Translations under genes and position numbers: made by a program
The notes under the pieces: generated by a model
Databases searched by the model: none
Told to the model about the DNA's origin: nothing
What the model saw: only the letters and a program-made list of their open reading frames with translations
Shown: piece by piece, positions 22,906 to 32,999 of the stretch
Layout: each line of letters opens with the position of its first letter
How positions within the stretch are numbered: the first letter of the stretch is position 1
Assembly (NCBI GenBank): GCA_023052935.1
Contig: CM041293.1
Location: forward strand, 152,333,474 to 152,397,473
Length of the DNA: 64,000 nt
Direction: 5' to 3'
Origin: Piezodorus guildinii
Lineage: Eukaryota; Arthropoda; Insecta; Hemiptera; Pentatomidae

Positions 22906-23672
22906 GTAACTCCCGGGCGGAAACGGTAAGTTCTATGAAACTGAAATTTTATATTTAAGACAAATATACGCCCGAGATGTTACGAAACCTTTTTCATCAA
23001 AATGAGCTTACCAGAAGATCCACTTTATGCCATGCATTTTGCACCTTATTTCGATTTTCTGGAAAACGGTTTCGACGATTTTGATTAAACTCGCTATATC
23101 GATGTAAAATTCAATAGATTTAATATCATGTAGTTTTCATTCTAATTAAAATGGGGTGACATGGCTTAAATGCTGATATTTTCAATTTTCTTCCCCTAAA
23201 GTACCTTTAATTTGGTAGATTCTATAATAATAATCAAACAAATTATCTTGTTAGCATTGATAAATAACAGCTAAGTATGCAAGTCGTGCGAATTTAAAAA
23301 ACAAGTAAAGGAGAAAACTTAAAAACAAATTTTAATGCAATTTTTTGTTTTTGAACATAAGAGCAGTAATATACATGTATGATATACCGTTGAAAAACTG
23401 AAGATTTTAGAAAAAAATATTATCTAATACACAAGAGCTTGTAAAAGTTAATAAAGAGTGATGAAAAGCCGATAAAACTAACTGATTATTTTAGATAATA
23501 TTATAATATATTTTTTAATAAAACAGGTGTCTCTATAGAAATTCCATTTAATAAGTTCCTTAATAGCTTTATTAATATTTAACTCCAACTGTATTTGAAA
23601 ATTTTTTAATCGATTTGTAAAACGGAGGTAAGTGAAAGTCGTGTGTTCCCCGCACCAGATTTTTTTATTACT
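22746..23672 (+). mobile_element. K element, full length (reference copy)
   Basis: Clean plus-oriented copy, about 0.92 kb. The 5' end TACTTTCACTTACTATATA is followed by GTATTGCGATCGTGAAAATT, a (GT)n at 22877-22904, GTAACTCCCGGGCGGAAAC, ATAAAACTAACTGATTATTT, and the 3' end GGAGGTAAGTGAAAGTCGTG, CCCCGCACCAGATTTTTTT. The inner ends form an inverted match (CTTTCACTTAC / GTAAGTGAAAG). Confidence 0.85.
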
Positions 23673-23675
23673 TAG

Positions 23676-23790
23676 TAAGGGAAATTATTGTGAACGTGAA
23701 AATATTAACATAAATACACTTTTTAGGGCTTCTAAGTCCAAATAACCAAGTCCCACAAAAAGGTCTGTATGTGTGTGTGAATTACATATT
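23676..23790 (+). mobile_element. K element, 5' fragment directly downstream
   Basis: CTTAGTAAGGGAAATTATTG, GAACGTGAAAATATTA, CCAAGTCCCACAAAAAGGTC, then TGTGTGTG. Same strand as the full copy, giving a head-to-tail pair separated only by the T-run. Confidence 0.75.
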
Positions 23791-23794
23791 TGAA

Positions 23795-24660
23795 GTTGCA
23801 TTGAATTACATGTGCCTGAAACAATACAGCAACTTTTACACCGAAATCAGATTACGTGAAGTGACACTGCATTCCATTCATTTTATAACACTTTACAATT
23901 TCATCGAAAAGAGCTCTAATCGAATAAACATTGATGTAATATTAGACGGCCTTTAATATTTTGCAGCCTTTATTCTGATCTAAATAATGTGACAGAGATT
24001 ATATACCAAATTTTCAAAATCCTTACTAGAAACCATCAATTATTTCATTGATTCGTTATTATTAACTACTTATTGATGTTAAAATTGATAAAACGTGGGT
24101 AAATATTCACTTTATAAAGGTATAAGAAAATATTGTCTGGCCCACTGCCTAAAGAAGGAGTTAACTCGCCTTATAAGTCGGCAAAACCTTTTCGGTGTAC
24201 CGATGACAAATCTTATATATGTTCACAATTCGCTTTTGCCTTACCTCAAATAGTAATGCGAATGTATAACGTATAACGTTGGAAGTTAAAGATATAGAAA
24301 CGAGTCCTTTAGACAATGCATAGTATGATTTTAAATAAAGGCTTTAGCGATTTTGACTAAACTCACTATATTGTTTTTAATGATTTTTTTTTAAACCAAA
24401 GAACACTTGAAAACAATAAATCCAGGTAGGTCAACAACAAAAATTTAACCATTATCTTTAAAATAAAAAGATAAGTACAACATTAGTTGTCGAGAGAATA
24501 CCTTGTCTGATTATAATGAGTTAACATTTTACCCTATCAACAATACTTTCATATAAAGATCCCGAATGAACAAAAAATTGTACTACCGAATCGGATCAGG
24601 GACATAAAACACAATTTTACCATTGCTGGTAGAATCACACCTTTTAATTTCCGAGAAAAA
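23795..24660. other. Unassigned sequence
   Basis: No gene or repeat match identified. Confidence 0.4.
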
Positions 24661-24664
24661 AGAT

Positions 24665-24962
24665 TAAAATTTGTTTATTGTTTATTTATTAATTTAACGT
24701 CCCTTTATGCTGCAATGGACTTTCGGACGATGATACAGTGGTCCTAAATTTTGCCTATCTAGGTTTAATAAGCATAGGGATCTTTATCGAGTACCTGACA
24801 TCGCATGGGGTCGAGACCACCTTTTAACGTCCCATCCGAGGGACGGCAAAACTAAAAAATGTTTACTCTTAACAAAAACTCCTAGGGGCACCTGCAGGTT
24901 TGAACCCGGGATCTTGGGCATAGGGAACTCTTAGCTAACCACCATGCTACAGGTAACCCCTT
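24665..24962 (-). mobile_element. SINE-C, near full length
   Basis: Minus-strand tRNA-like head at about 24885-24960 with B-box GGGTTCAAACCTGCAGG. The body carries GGACGTTAAAAGGTGGTCTC, and the (AAAT)n-like tail is at 24665-24700. Confidence 0.8.
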
Positions 24963-25199
24963 AAAAGTAATACAATAGCAAGCAAATACTACTTAATTAT
25001 AGAAAATTTCGGTTTAAATTAATACATAAAAGTAGCTTAACTAATCATATACATTAATATGTAGATATTACTGACTAAGTAAACATGATTTATAAACACA
25101 GAGAAGATTAAATTGAAATATTTAAAACCGCTACGAATTTATTTTACGACCCAATAGATAATTTGATATCAGATAAAATTCCGTTGGTTACAAAACAAC

Positions 25200-25680
25200 A
25201 TTCGAATTGAAGATATGCCTTCGATACCGCAAGGCGGATGGTCCCGTCTCAGGGGTTATAACTATGCAATTCAAACATTTATCTTCCGTTTAACAGTTTA
25301 ATATCCTGTAAGGTAGGGGGAGGGGTTATATATATTGGAGGAAACCTTAGGGCTCGTATTGTTCCAGGATAGCTCGCCAACCTCTGGAGTATGCGCCTTG
25401 CATGAACAATTCCCAATCCTCAGATCCAAGATAAACCTTTGGAAGCTCCCAGGGAGAGATCGCTATCAGGCTAATAACAAAAGGGTTTTATGTCCTCCCT
25501 TAGCTTGGCCGCCGGTCGGGAAATCATTACTGCCTGGCTTCTTTACAAACAATAACAGAGCGGCGTCGGTACAAGGGCAATTAAAGTTCCTTCCCGTTAC
25601 TCTTCGCCTAACACCTCCCTTTTTATGTCCCACACTTGCTTTTGCCTTTTAGATTCGAAAAGGCGAAGGACCTCTTCAAG
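25200..25680. other. GC-richer patch with an unrecognised 105-codon frame
   Basis: Least AT-rich part of this neighbourhood. The plus frame 25335-25652 (105 codons) contains no recognised domain, no good codon bias and no obvious splice pattern. It may be a chance frame in GC-richer non-coding DNA. Confidence 0.35.
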
Positions 25681-25702
25681 AGAATGATTTTTATACATTT
25701 AA

Positions 25703-25900
25703 AATCTGTTGCGCGCAACACTTGGCTGTTACTTACCTTTGTTGTTAAAATCATGCTGAGTTTTTTTAAATACAATTAGAATTTAAAAGAACGCAGCAAA
25801 TTATTAGACAATGGTTTATTATTTCCAGATAACAACATAAAGGTATAGCTGTCTATTTAGGTATTGATTAAGTAATCTGAAAAACAATTATTCAAAGGAT
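25703..25900 (-). mobile_element. K-related 3'-terminal fragment
   Basis: Top-strand ATCTGTTGCGCGCAACACTT, GTTACTTACCTTTGTTGTTA, then GGTTTATTATTTCC, the latter also at 36.51 kb. Confidence 0.55.
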
Positions 25901-25989
25901 AATATTATATCACTACCGCTGATTTCAAAACGCAATATCTCAGCTAGTTTTCAACAAATTTCAATGATACTTTTTTTATTTGGTCGAAA

Positions 25990-26190
25990 ATTTAAAATTG
26001 TTGGTATTTATTTATTCGAAAATAACGTAGTTACGAGCGTATATATAAGCAAGATTTCATTTATTTATTTTTTTTTTTTGTTTAGTTTACCGCGCTCTAC
26101 TGATTCTAAAACTATACATACTTTTCTCTATCGTCAAAAATAACTGAGTTATGAGCGTATTTATGAGTAAATTTCAATTTTTTTTTTTCA
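25990..26190 (-). repeat. T-family repeat, inverted copy
   Basis: Contains the complement of CTCATAACTCAGTTATTTTT and of TTGAAATTTACTC, the unit seen in tandem at 58.6-59.0 kb. Confidence 0.6.
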
Positions 26191-26468
26191 ATAATATTTT
26201 ATTGCTTTTAGTAAGAGATTTGGCCGTACTTTCATTTAAACAAAATCATGTTTAGTTTTAATGATGAAAAGTTATAAATATTAAAATTAAAATTAAACTG
26301 ACCACTTTATATCACGAGAACAACTAAATAAATATCAACAAAATTACTAATAATAAAATCTTAAAAAATAAAATATAAAAAAGAAAGAATAAACACAATT
26401 TTATCTATTTTAGGTATGTTTTCTCTAAAACAAAATAAGTAAAAAAGTTCATATTTACCTAAATCTCA

Positions 26469-27557
26469 GATTCATTTATTAAACAGGTATCAAAGGTTAA
26501 AATATTTATTATTTCTTTACTATATTAAGACTGATTGTACAAACTTTAACGTGTTTACTACTAAATGTGAGGTTTTAATTACCTGATAAACAAATAAACG
26601 ATAAGCCAAGTAGTTGCTCATCTGTTTGTCTAGTTCTGTGTGAGTGAATACTGTACACAGTTGAATTTATGAATATCATAGGACACAAAATTAATTTATT
26701 CACTTTTGCAGATCAAACAGACATCCATTTAACTTATAGCGAAGGACATAGAAGTAGTACAGCTGCTGTGCGAAGATATCGGGAATTTTTTCCTAGCCGA
26801 AGAACTGGATAAGTAAATAAATTTATAGTGTCTCCCATGGTAATCATAAATTGAACAGTGCCATAGCAGTCACTCATGCAAAACCACACCGAACTAGACA
26901 AACAGATGAGCAACTACTGTCATTGCTTATCGTTCATTTCTTTATCATGTGGTTTGTTTTGGTTTTAAGGAGTAAGAACCTAAGGTCATCCACGCCTAGA
27001 TACTGTATGTTTAACCTTTATAAGAAAGAACTATTAGGTAATAAGTAATTGAGAAAAAAAGAAGATAATTATGTAAACAATAGTTTAAAAAAAAATTCAT
27101 TAAAAGCTGACTAGGAATGTATAAATTTATATTTAATTAATATTACAGCCTTTATAATTTAGATAACAATGATTGCTCCTTAGGAAAATCAAAAACTATT
27201 TTAATGGTTTCCTCTCTATTACCCAGCACTGTTGAAATATTTGGGTTTAATTTTATTCATGATGTGTAAGAAATAATATGGTGTAATGAATAATATGGCC
27301 ATTCTTAAAAAATATGCCGAATGGCGAGGGTTCCATCACAATGGTGGCACTGGGGCACGAGCTGTTTATTAAAAAGTTACGAGTGCGTTAGCCGCAAGTG
27401 TTCTATCTTCAGCCGAGTCAATGCGACTTCCTCCATGTTCATCATGTGGTTAAAACCTGTTATTTAGAATTAAACACTTTGAACTTTGTACAGTCAGTCT
27501 TAATGTAGTGAATAAATAGTAAATTTAAACCTTTGAAATGTGTTTAATAAATTAGTT
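26469..27557 (+). mobile_element. DNA-transposon-like element with nested inverted repeats
   Basis: Outer arms of about 100 bp are inverted copies of each other: left 26469-26570 (TTTATTAAACAGGTATCAAA ... AAGACTGATTGTACAAACTT) and right about 27462-27557. Inner arms, also inverted, are 26581-26675 and 26845-26950, sharing AGTAGTTGCTCATCTGTTTG. A 47-codon HTH frame lies between the inner arms. A third copy of the outer arm is at 31.36-31.40 plus 32.30-32.34 kb, split by mariner B. Superfamily not known. Confidence 0.65.
26669..26812 (+). CDS. DUF4817-like helix-turn-helix fragment, 47 codons
   Basis: ATG at 26669, stop TAA at 26810-26812. After a short N-terminus come FTFADQTDIHLTYSEGHRSS and TAAVRRYREFFPSRRTG. 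This closely follows the insect DUF4817 helix-turn-helix pattern (F(T/S)xxE.xDM...YGE..GNA..A.R.Y.E.FPNRR.P), a module often carried by repeats. Here it ends two residues after the FPxRR block, so it is only the DNA-binding module with no nuclease. It lies between two inverted arms and upstream of the right outer arm. Family assignment rests on motif recall; whether it is translated is unknown. A solitary domain cut short by a stop could be a relic or a small repressor-like peptide. Confidence 0.5.
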   Translation: MNIIGHKINLFTFADQTDIHLTYSEGHRSSTAAVRRYREFFPSRRTG

Positions 27558-27639
27558 TAAGACATATGTTAATATAAACTTTATTGTTTATTTTGTCTTA
27601 GTGAACACATACCTAAAATAGTGCTGTGCAATTACGAAA

Positions 27640-27885
27640 CGCACTGCATAAGTGCCTAAGCTAATGTACCTAAATAATATAAAAGTATAAGGCCAAGAAA
27701 CCTTGAGCCTGGTTGAGTCTATATCTGGCTCGGATGTTCAGATAGGCGGTAAACAAGACATTGATTGCTCCGATGATGGCCAACATCCGCAACGGGGAAG
27801 GGAAAGAAAAAGAAGGACCCCCCAATCAGGAAGATCATAACTCTTCTCCAGGATCGCCTTGATATCACTGGTTACGTCATTCTAT
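27640..27885. other. GC-richer patch, possible LINE remnant
   Basis: A stretch around GGTTGAGTCTATATCTGGCT and AACATCCGCAACGGGGAAGG reads as a proline/basic-rich peptide resembling LINE linker regions in one frame. No firm family. Confidence 0.2.
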
Positions 27886-28183
27886 ATTTTTTATTTTATT
27901 TTTTTCATGATCAACACCATTTTCTACTCCAATTACGATAGACAAAACGAGTTATCAGGTTATGACAGGCCATTCTCAATTAACTTCGTCCTTACATTAT
28001 TCTTATAACGCGGAACCACCTCAAAAGAAATCCACCCAAGTCGCATTGATATTGGCGCTGATTAATACCAAGTTTCCAAGGTGACGCTTAACAATTAATT
28101 ACATTATATTAACACTTAAATGAGCACACCTTAATTTCCTTTTGTGTTTATTTATTTTATTTCATAACCGCTCACATCTATCA

Positions 28184-28415
28184 ACGTTTCGGGGTTGATT
28201 ACCTATTCTCAAGACTTATTTTTTTAAAAACATTTTCACATATATTACTCACTACTTCACTCCTTAGCTTACTGCTATTCGTCCACATGTTCATTGGCTT
28301 ACATATATTCAATGGACGAATAGCAGTAAGCTATGGAGTGAAGTAAAGAGTAATATATGAGAAAATATTTTTAAAAAAATAAGTCTTGAGAATGGGGAAA
28401 CAACCCCCGAAACGT
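28184..28415. repeat. Foldback element, two 102 bp inverted arms
   Basis: Left arm 28184-28285 and right arm 28313-28415 are near-perfect reverse complements around a 27 bp loop. Outer ends read CAACGTTTCGGGG and CCCCCGAAACG. Innermost arm sequence GCTTACTGCTATTCGTCCA pairs with TGGACGAATAGCAGTAAGC. The outer GAAACG plus CTTGAGAAT-stem structure resembles the hammerhead-like ends elsewhere. Confidence 0.85.
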
Positions 28416-28574
28416 AAAAAGAAAAGAAACAAAATTAAATTTTAAACATAACTGCGCTTATAATTAAGTTTGTTTTGAAGGATAGGGAAAAAATAAATAG
28501 AGATTTATAATCAGTATAGCGCGCTAAACAAAAAAAAAAAAAAGAAGGAAAACAAGAGGAATCTTGCCTAAATA

Positions 28575-29481
28575 TTGAGGTTGTTTCACATGAAATGTCG
28601 GTTTTTATAGTTTCTGAAATACATAAAGGATTTTGCAGGTCTCTGTTGTTTTTTCCGAATGTTTACATATTTGAAGTAAACAGTTACTAATCGTCTACCT
28701 TTGTGTTATACACATTAGCTTCCCAATCAATTACCCAATTTTTAGTATACCTCTAAATATGAACTTGGAAACACGCGTTTTCGAGTAATATTTTTGTACG
28801 AGTTTAAACTCGGCCATTCAGCAGCTGAGGCCGCTAGAAATATTTGCAAAGCGTTTGGGAAGGGAGTGTTAGTGAACGGACATTCGCCCTTGGTTTGCTA
28901 AGTTTTCAGCTGGGGATACCGACTTGGAAAACTTGTCCCGAGAAAGACCTCCGTCCGTAATAGACAACGATGTCCTAAACATAAGTAGAAAGGAACCCCT
29001 ACCAAACAGTTAAAGGACTCTCAGCACAACTAAATGCAAGTGCATCTACCGTTTCCTGACATTTAAAGTGTATTGTGAAATTAAAAAACCTCGATATATG
29101 GTTACCTCATGATCTCACCGAGCGGCAGCAATACACCATGTTTCAAAACATACCGTGCAAAAATTGAAAGAACTGGGCTACGAAGTTCTTCCGCACCCAC
29201 CATATTCTCCCGACTTGTCTAGATTACCACCTGTTCAGAATATAGACAACTTCGTCAAAGAAAATTTTTTTGAAAATGATGATCAATTGAAAAGTGTGTT
29301 TTCAGATTTTGTTTCACCTCAAAACTCAGAGTTTTTCAGTTCGGGGATAAAAAAAGTAGATGTCACGTTGGGAAAAATGTGTAGAAAAAGATGTAAATAC
29401 TTCGAATAAAATTATCTTGTTTTCATATCGTATTTTTAATAAAAATCTTTACCTTGAAATTTTCCATGTGACACAACCCAG
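28575..29481 (+). mobile_element. Mariner copy A (Hsmar1/SETMAR type), internally deleted
   Basis: Terminal inverted repeats TTGAGGTTGTTTCACATG and ...GTGACACAACCCAG, flanked by TA on both sides (28573-28574, 29482-29483). The transposase start ATGAACTTGGAAACACGCG is at 28759, but a missing base just after shifts the frame. The N-terminal HTH (LGHSAAEAARNIC) and C-terminal part (ELGYEVLPHPPYSPDLS, then SGIKK, GKMCRKRCKYFE) survive. About 360 bp covering the first two catalytic Asp are deleted between CGGCAGCAA and CCATGTTTC. It shares with copy B a TGA codon in TTTCCTGACATTTA where copy C has AGA. Non-autonomous at best. Confidence 0.9.
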
Positions 29482-29484
29482 TAC

Positions 29485-30885
29485 ATACGCTTGTGCCTCT
29501 ATTGTGTTGGAAGAAAAAATGTATTTATGTTTTTTAACATGAAATAAGTATAAAAAAGAGAAAAATGAAAACAAATAAACATTGAATTCTACCAATAAAT
29601 ACGCCTATAATATTATTATATATGTAATTCCATAAAAACTTGGTTATCATTAAAGAAAGAGAATAATCGAAAAGATTGGTAGTTATAAACAGCTATATAA
29701 ATAGATATACCCTAATGGAGATATTTGGAAATAATAAACCATTGTGTAATAATTTTCAGTGTTTTTTTTTTTTTTTTTTTTTTTTGACGTAGGTAAACAA
29801 AATTTATAAGGACTCAGTATGCGACCTGATCCTTCATCTCTACACACCGCAATATATTGAACTCGAATCAAAAGAGTGAATAATATGGTAACTTTAAAAT
29901 AACGCATTGGACCATAGAGAGGGCAGAGAGCATCCGCACCGCATCGGGTCTAGTAGCGACAGTAATACGAGGCCGTTTGTTTTAATAGCTGACAGAGAAG
30001 CAGATTATTGCCCCACTACGAGGGCCTCCCAATGAAGTGTACTCTCTGTCAGTGAATGGACTCTCCTGTTTGTCAGTTAATATCCAGTCGTAAATAACAC
30101 GTAGCGATAGGATCAGAAGTCTATGGCTATGGTGGCCTTCCAAGAGATCTAGTTCTAGAACGGACCTCATTCAAACGACAGTTGCATAAACCTTCTTAAC
30201 TTTTTTTTTTTTTTTTTTAAATGTTTTACAACATTTGAAATGTACAATCAAAATAAATAGTCGGCATCGACTGATATTTGACTAATTATTTATAGGTTTG
30301 TTCTGTGTAAGGATCCTAAAATGGAATTTTTCCTTAATCAAAAAAATTAAACTTTGTCCTTTATTAGTACGGATATCGATTGGAAGTTAGTCGTTCCAAG
30401 TCGTTAAAATTTTCTCGGAAGTCTTCACCACAATGAACACTAAATTTATCCTCTCTCCAATTCATTTTTTCCCCTTTAATGGCCTTGAGTACGCTGGCTG
30501 CAATTGAAGTATCTAATAGCGCGCAGTATAAAGTTGGTAAAGCTAAGCCCCCGAAGACATTAAGCCCCGGCGATATGAGAAGCCTAAGCCCCGGCACAAT
30601 TAGCATAGCCCTTAGCCTACACATTACTCAAGGGCCTGGACACGCCGCCTAAATTGCCTAGTAATGAGGAGAGGTTATTAAAGAGCTAGTCTTAGTCCTC
30701 CGGGGTCGGCTATTAATATAGCCAGCTTACCCTTGACTGCTAGTTAAATTGTTTATCTCTACGGTTGTCTTCCTCTCTGATTTTATAACTAGTCTTAGAA
30801 ACAAACAGATTATTCATTTAATATATTATGTCTTCAATGTCATGCATGATGGACAGCAAGTGTGGGTGTACTATTATCTTATCTC
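29485..30885. other. Unassigned sequence with poly-T runs
   Basis: Homopolymers at 29761-29785 and 30200-30220. GC-richer stretches at 29920-30160 and 30540-30730 show no recognised frame. Confidence 0.4.
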
Positions 30886-30891
30886 CTTCCT

Positions 30892-30892
30892 C

Positions 30893-30985
<93 letters not shown>
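30892..30985. repeat. Compound (CT)n-(TA)n microsatellite
   Basis: CT run about 30892-30918, then TA run with one interruption. Confidence 0.95.
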
Positions 30986-30988
<3 letters not shown>

Positions 30989-31354
30989 ATTATGGTATGA
31001 TATGTGACCGATACATAATAAGGATTAATTTATTTTATTGATTGTTTGAATGATAAAGAAAATTATTGTGAGAATAAAGGAAGGAACGTAGCGGAAGTAC
31101 TTATAGATCTGAGGTATTACCGTATCATGTCACAGACCAATCAAGCCGCCAGGAACCCCCGACTATATTTCGCGAAATCAAACAAATTCATTATTATAAT
31201 TTTCCTTTAGATGTCGCTCCTTTTGCTTCCCTTCAGCCTATCAAAACCAGCTAGGAGGCTCGGAAGGGATAACTCTATAATAGGGCAAGAGAAGAAGTTC
31301 TCGTTCTCATTCTCTTATTTTTTTACAAATTTGCTACATCCTGGTGATGTAATT

Positions 31355-31400
31355 TATTAAACAGATATCAAAGGTTAAAAAATTTATTATTTCTTTACTA
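31355..31400 (+). repeat. Left half of the 26.5 kb element's outer arm, cut by mariner B
   Basis: TTTATTAAACAGATATCAAA, then AATTTATTATTTCTTTACTA matches 26477-26522. The other half resumes after the mariner at 32302. Confidence 0.85.
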
Positions 31401-32301
31401 TTGGGTTGTTTCACATGAAATGTCCGTTTTTATAGTTTCTGAAATACATAAAGGATTTTGCAGACCTCTGTTGTTTTCTTCCGAATGTTTACATATTTAA
31501 AGTAAACAGTTACTAATCCTCTACCTTTGTATTATAAACATTAGCTTCCCAATCAATTACCCAATTTTTAGTATACCTCTAAATATGAACTTGGAAACAC
31601 GCGGTTTTCGAGTAATATTTTTGTACGAGTTTAAACTCGGCCATTCAGCAGCTTATGCTGCTAGACATATTTGCAAAGCGTCTGGGGAAGGGAGTGTTAA
31701 TGAACGGACTATTCGCCCTTGGTTTGCTAAGTTTTCAGCTGGGGATACCGACTTGGAAAACTTGCCCCGAGGAAGACCTCCTTCCGTAATAGACAACGAT
31801 GTCCTCAAACATATAGTAGAAAGGAACCCCTACCAAACAGTTAAAGGACTCTCAGCACAACTAAATGCAAGTGCATCTACCGTTTCCTGACATTTAACGT
31901 GTATTGGCAAATTAAAAAAGCTCGATACATGGGTACCTCATGATCTCACTAAGTGGCAGCAATTGAAACGCCTTGAGACCTGCGTTGAAAGAACTGGGCT
32001 TCGAAGTTCTTCCGCACTCACCATATTCTCCAGGCTTGTCTCCAACAGATTACCACCTGTTCAGGAATTTAGACAACTTCGTCTAAGGAAAACTTTTTGA
32101 AATTGATGATCAAGCGAAAAGTGCGTTTTCAGATTTTGTTTCACTTCAAAGCTAAGAGTTTTTCTGTTCGGGGATAAAAAAGTTGGTGTCACGTTGGGAA
32201 AAATGTGTAGAAAAAGTCGGTAGATACTTCGAATAAAATTATCTTGTTAAAAAAAAAAATACCTTACCTTGAAAACGGACATTTCATATGACATAACCCA
32301 A
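31401..32301 (+). mobile_element. Mariner copy B (Hsmar1/SETMAR type), internally deleted
   Basis: 901 bp, TIRs TTGGGTTGTTTCACATG and CATATGACATAACCCAA, TA duplication at 31399-31400 and 32302-32303. Frame 31585-31890 begins MNLETRGFRVIFLYEFKLGH, then SVNERTIRPWFAKFSAGD, NLPRGRPPSVIDNDVLKHIV, LSAQLNASASTVS, then TGA. These are both helix-turn-helix motifs and the GRPR-like linker of mariner. After the stop, HLTCIGKLKKLDTWVPHDLT-type sequence continues to CLETC, then jumps to ERTGLRSS/KELGFEVLPHSPYSPGLS across a deletion of about 370 bp that removes the first two catalytic Asp. A and B share the TGA, so both descend from one mutated source. Confidence 0.92.
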
Positions 32302-32345
32302 TACATTGAGACTGACTGTAAAAACTTTAACGTGTTTAATACTAA
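32302..32345 (+). repeat. Right half of the 26.5 kb element's outer arm
   Basis: TACATTGAGACTGACTGTAA, then CTTTAACGTGTTTAATAC matches 26521-26565. Joining it to 31355-31400 recreates the unbroken arm. Confidence 0.85.
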
Positions 32346-32484
32346 ATGAGCATTTATGTCATTTATTTTTAAAAAGTTTAGCTTGTCCATTTATGAGTTT
32401 ATTACGATTTTATATTTCAGATTAATATTTTAGAAATGAGTTTTTAGAACAAAACAAGGCGAAAAAAAAATTATATAAACATTA

Positions 32485-32870
32485 TCAGAACCTATTTGGA
32501 CCTATGGCATTGAGCTATGGGGGTACACTAATCTATCAAATTCCTCCCGCATCCAATCATTGCAATCCAAAATCCTACGAAATATCCTTAATTCTCCTTG
32601 CTTTGTTACTAATAAACTCATCCATAGAGACCTAAATATCCCACCGGTTGCAAACTTAGCTCGCGATAGATACACCTCATTTAATTCAAAATTACTAGCC
32701 AACTCAAACCCAGTTGTCCGCAACCTCTCAGCTCCATACATTCCCGATAATCCTCCAAGGTTCCTAAAAAGACGGTGACTTCGAGACCTGCTTATAAAAT
32801 AAACCTTGATGTACTACCATTGGGTAGCTTCTTCACATGACTACTCTTGCCTATTATTGTGTTTCAGTCG
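32485..32870 (+). mobile_element. Jockey-like LINE J, 3' coding end and 3' UTR
   Basis: EPIWTYGIELWG equivalent at 32487-32525, then NSSRIQSLQSKILRNILNSP, CFVTNKLIHRDLNIPPVANL, ARDRYTSFNSKLL, then NPVVRNLSAPYIPDNPPRFL, KRR and a stop near 32778, followed by the 3' UTR with TACTACCATTGGGTAGCTTC (a small stem shared with 62.2 kb). The final part is open over 72 codons, so this is one of the younger J copies. 5' truncated. Confidence 0.85.
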
Positions 32871-32999
32871 GTTTAGTTATTGTATTTGCTTATAGAGTTG
32901 TAAAAACCAATAAACCAAAATTTATTATATTTAAGTGAATCCATAGGCGTTGATGACTTCGAAGTTTTACGCCTTTGAGTATAAACAAACGAAAAAACA

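Noticed and set aside
22746..23672. K as an ordinary MITE
   Set aside because: The inverted match is not at the outer ends (a 25 bp extension plus T-run lies outside), and no constant target duplication could be seen by eye.
25335..25652. 105-codon frame as a host gene
   Set aside because: No domain, no splice sites, proline/leucine-rich composition expected of a chance frame in GC-richer DNA.
29155..29409. Independent 84-codon gene
   Set aside because: It is the C-terminal part of mariner copy A's transposase.
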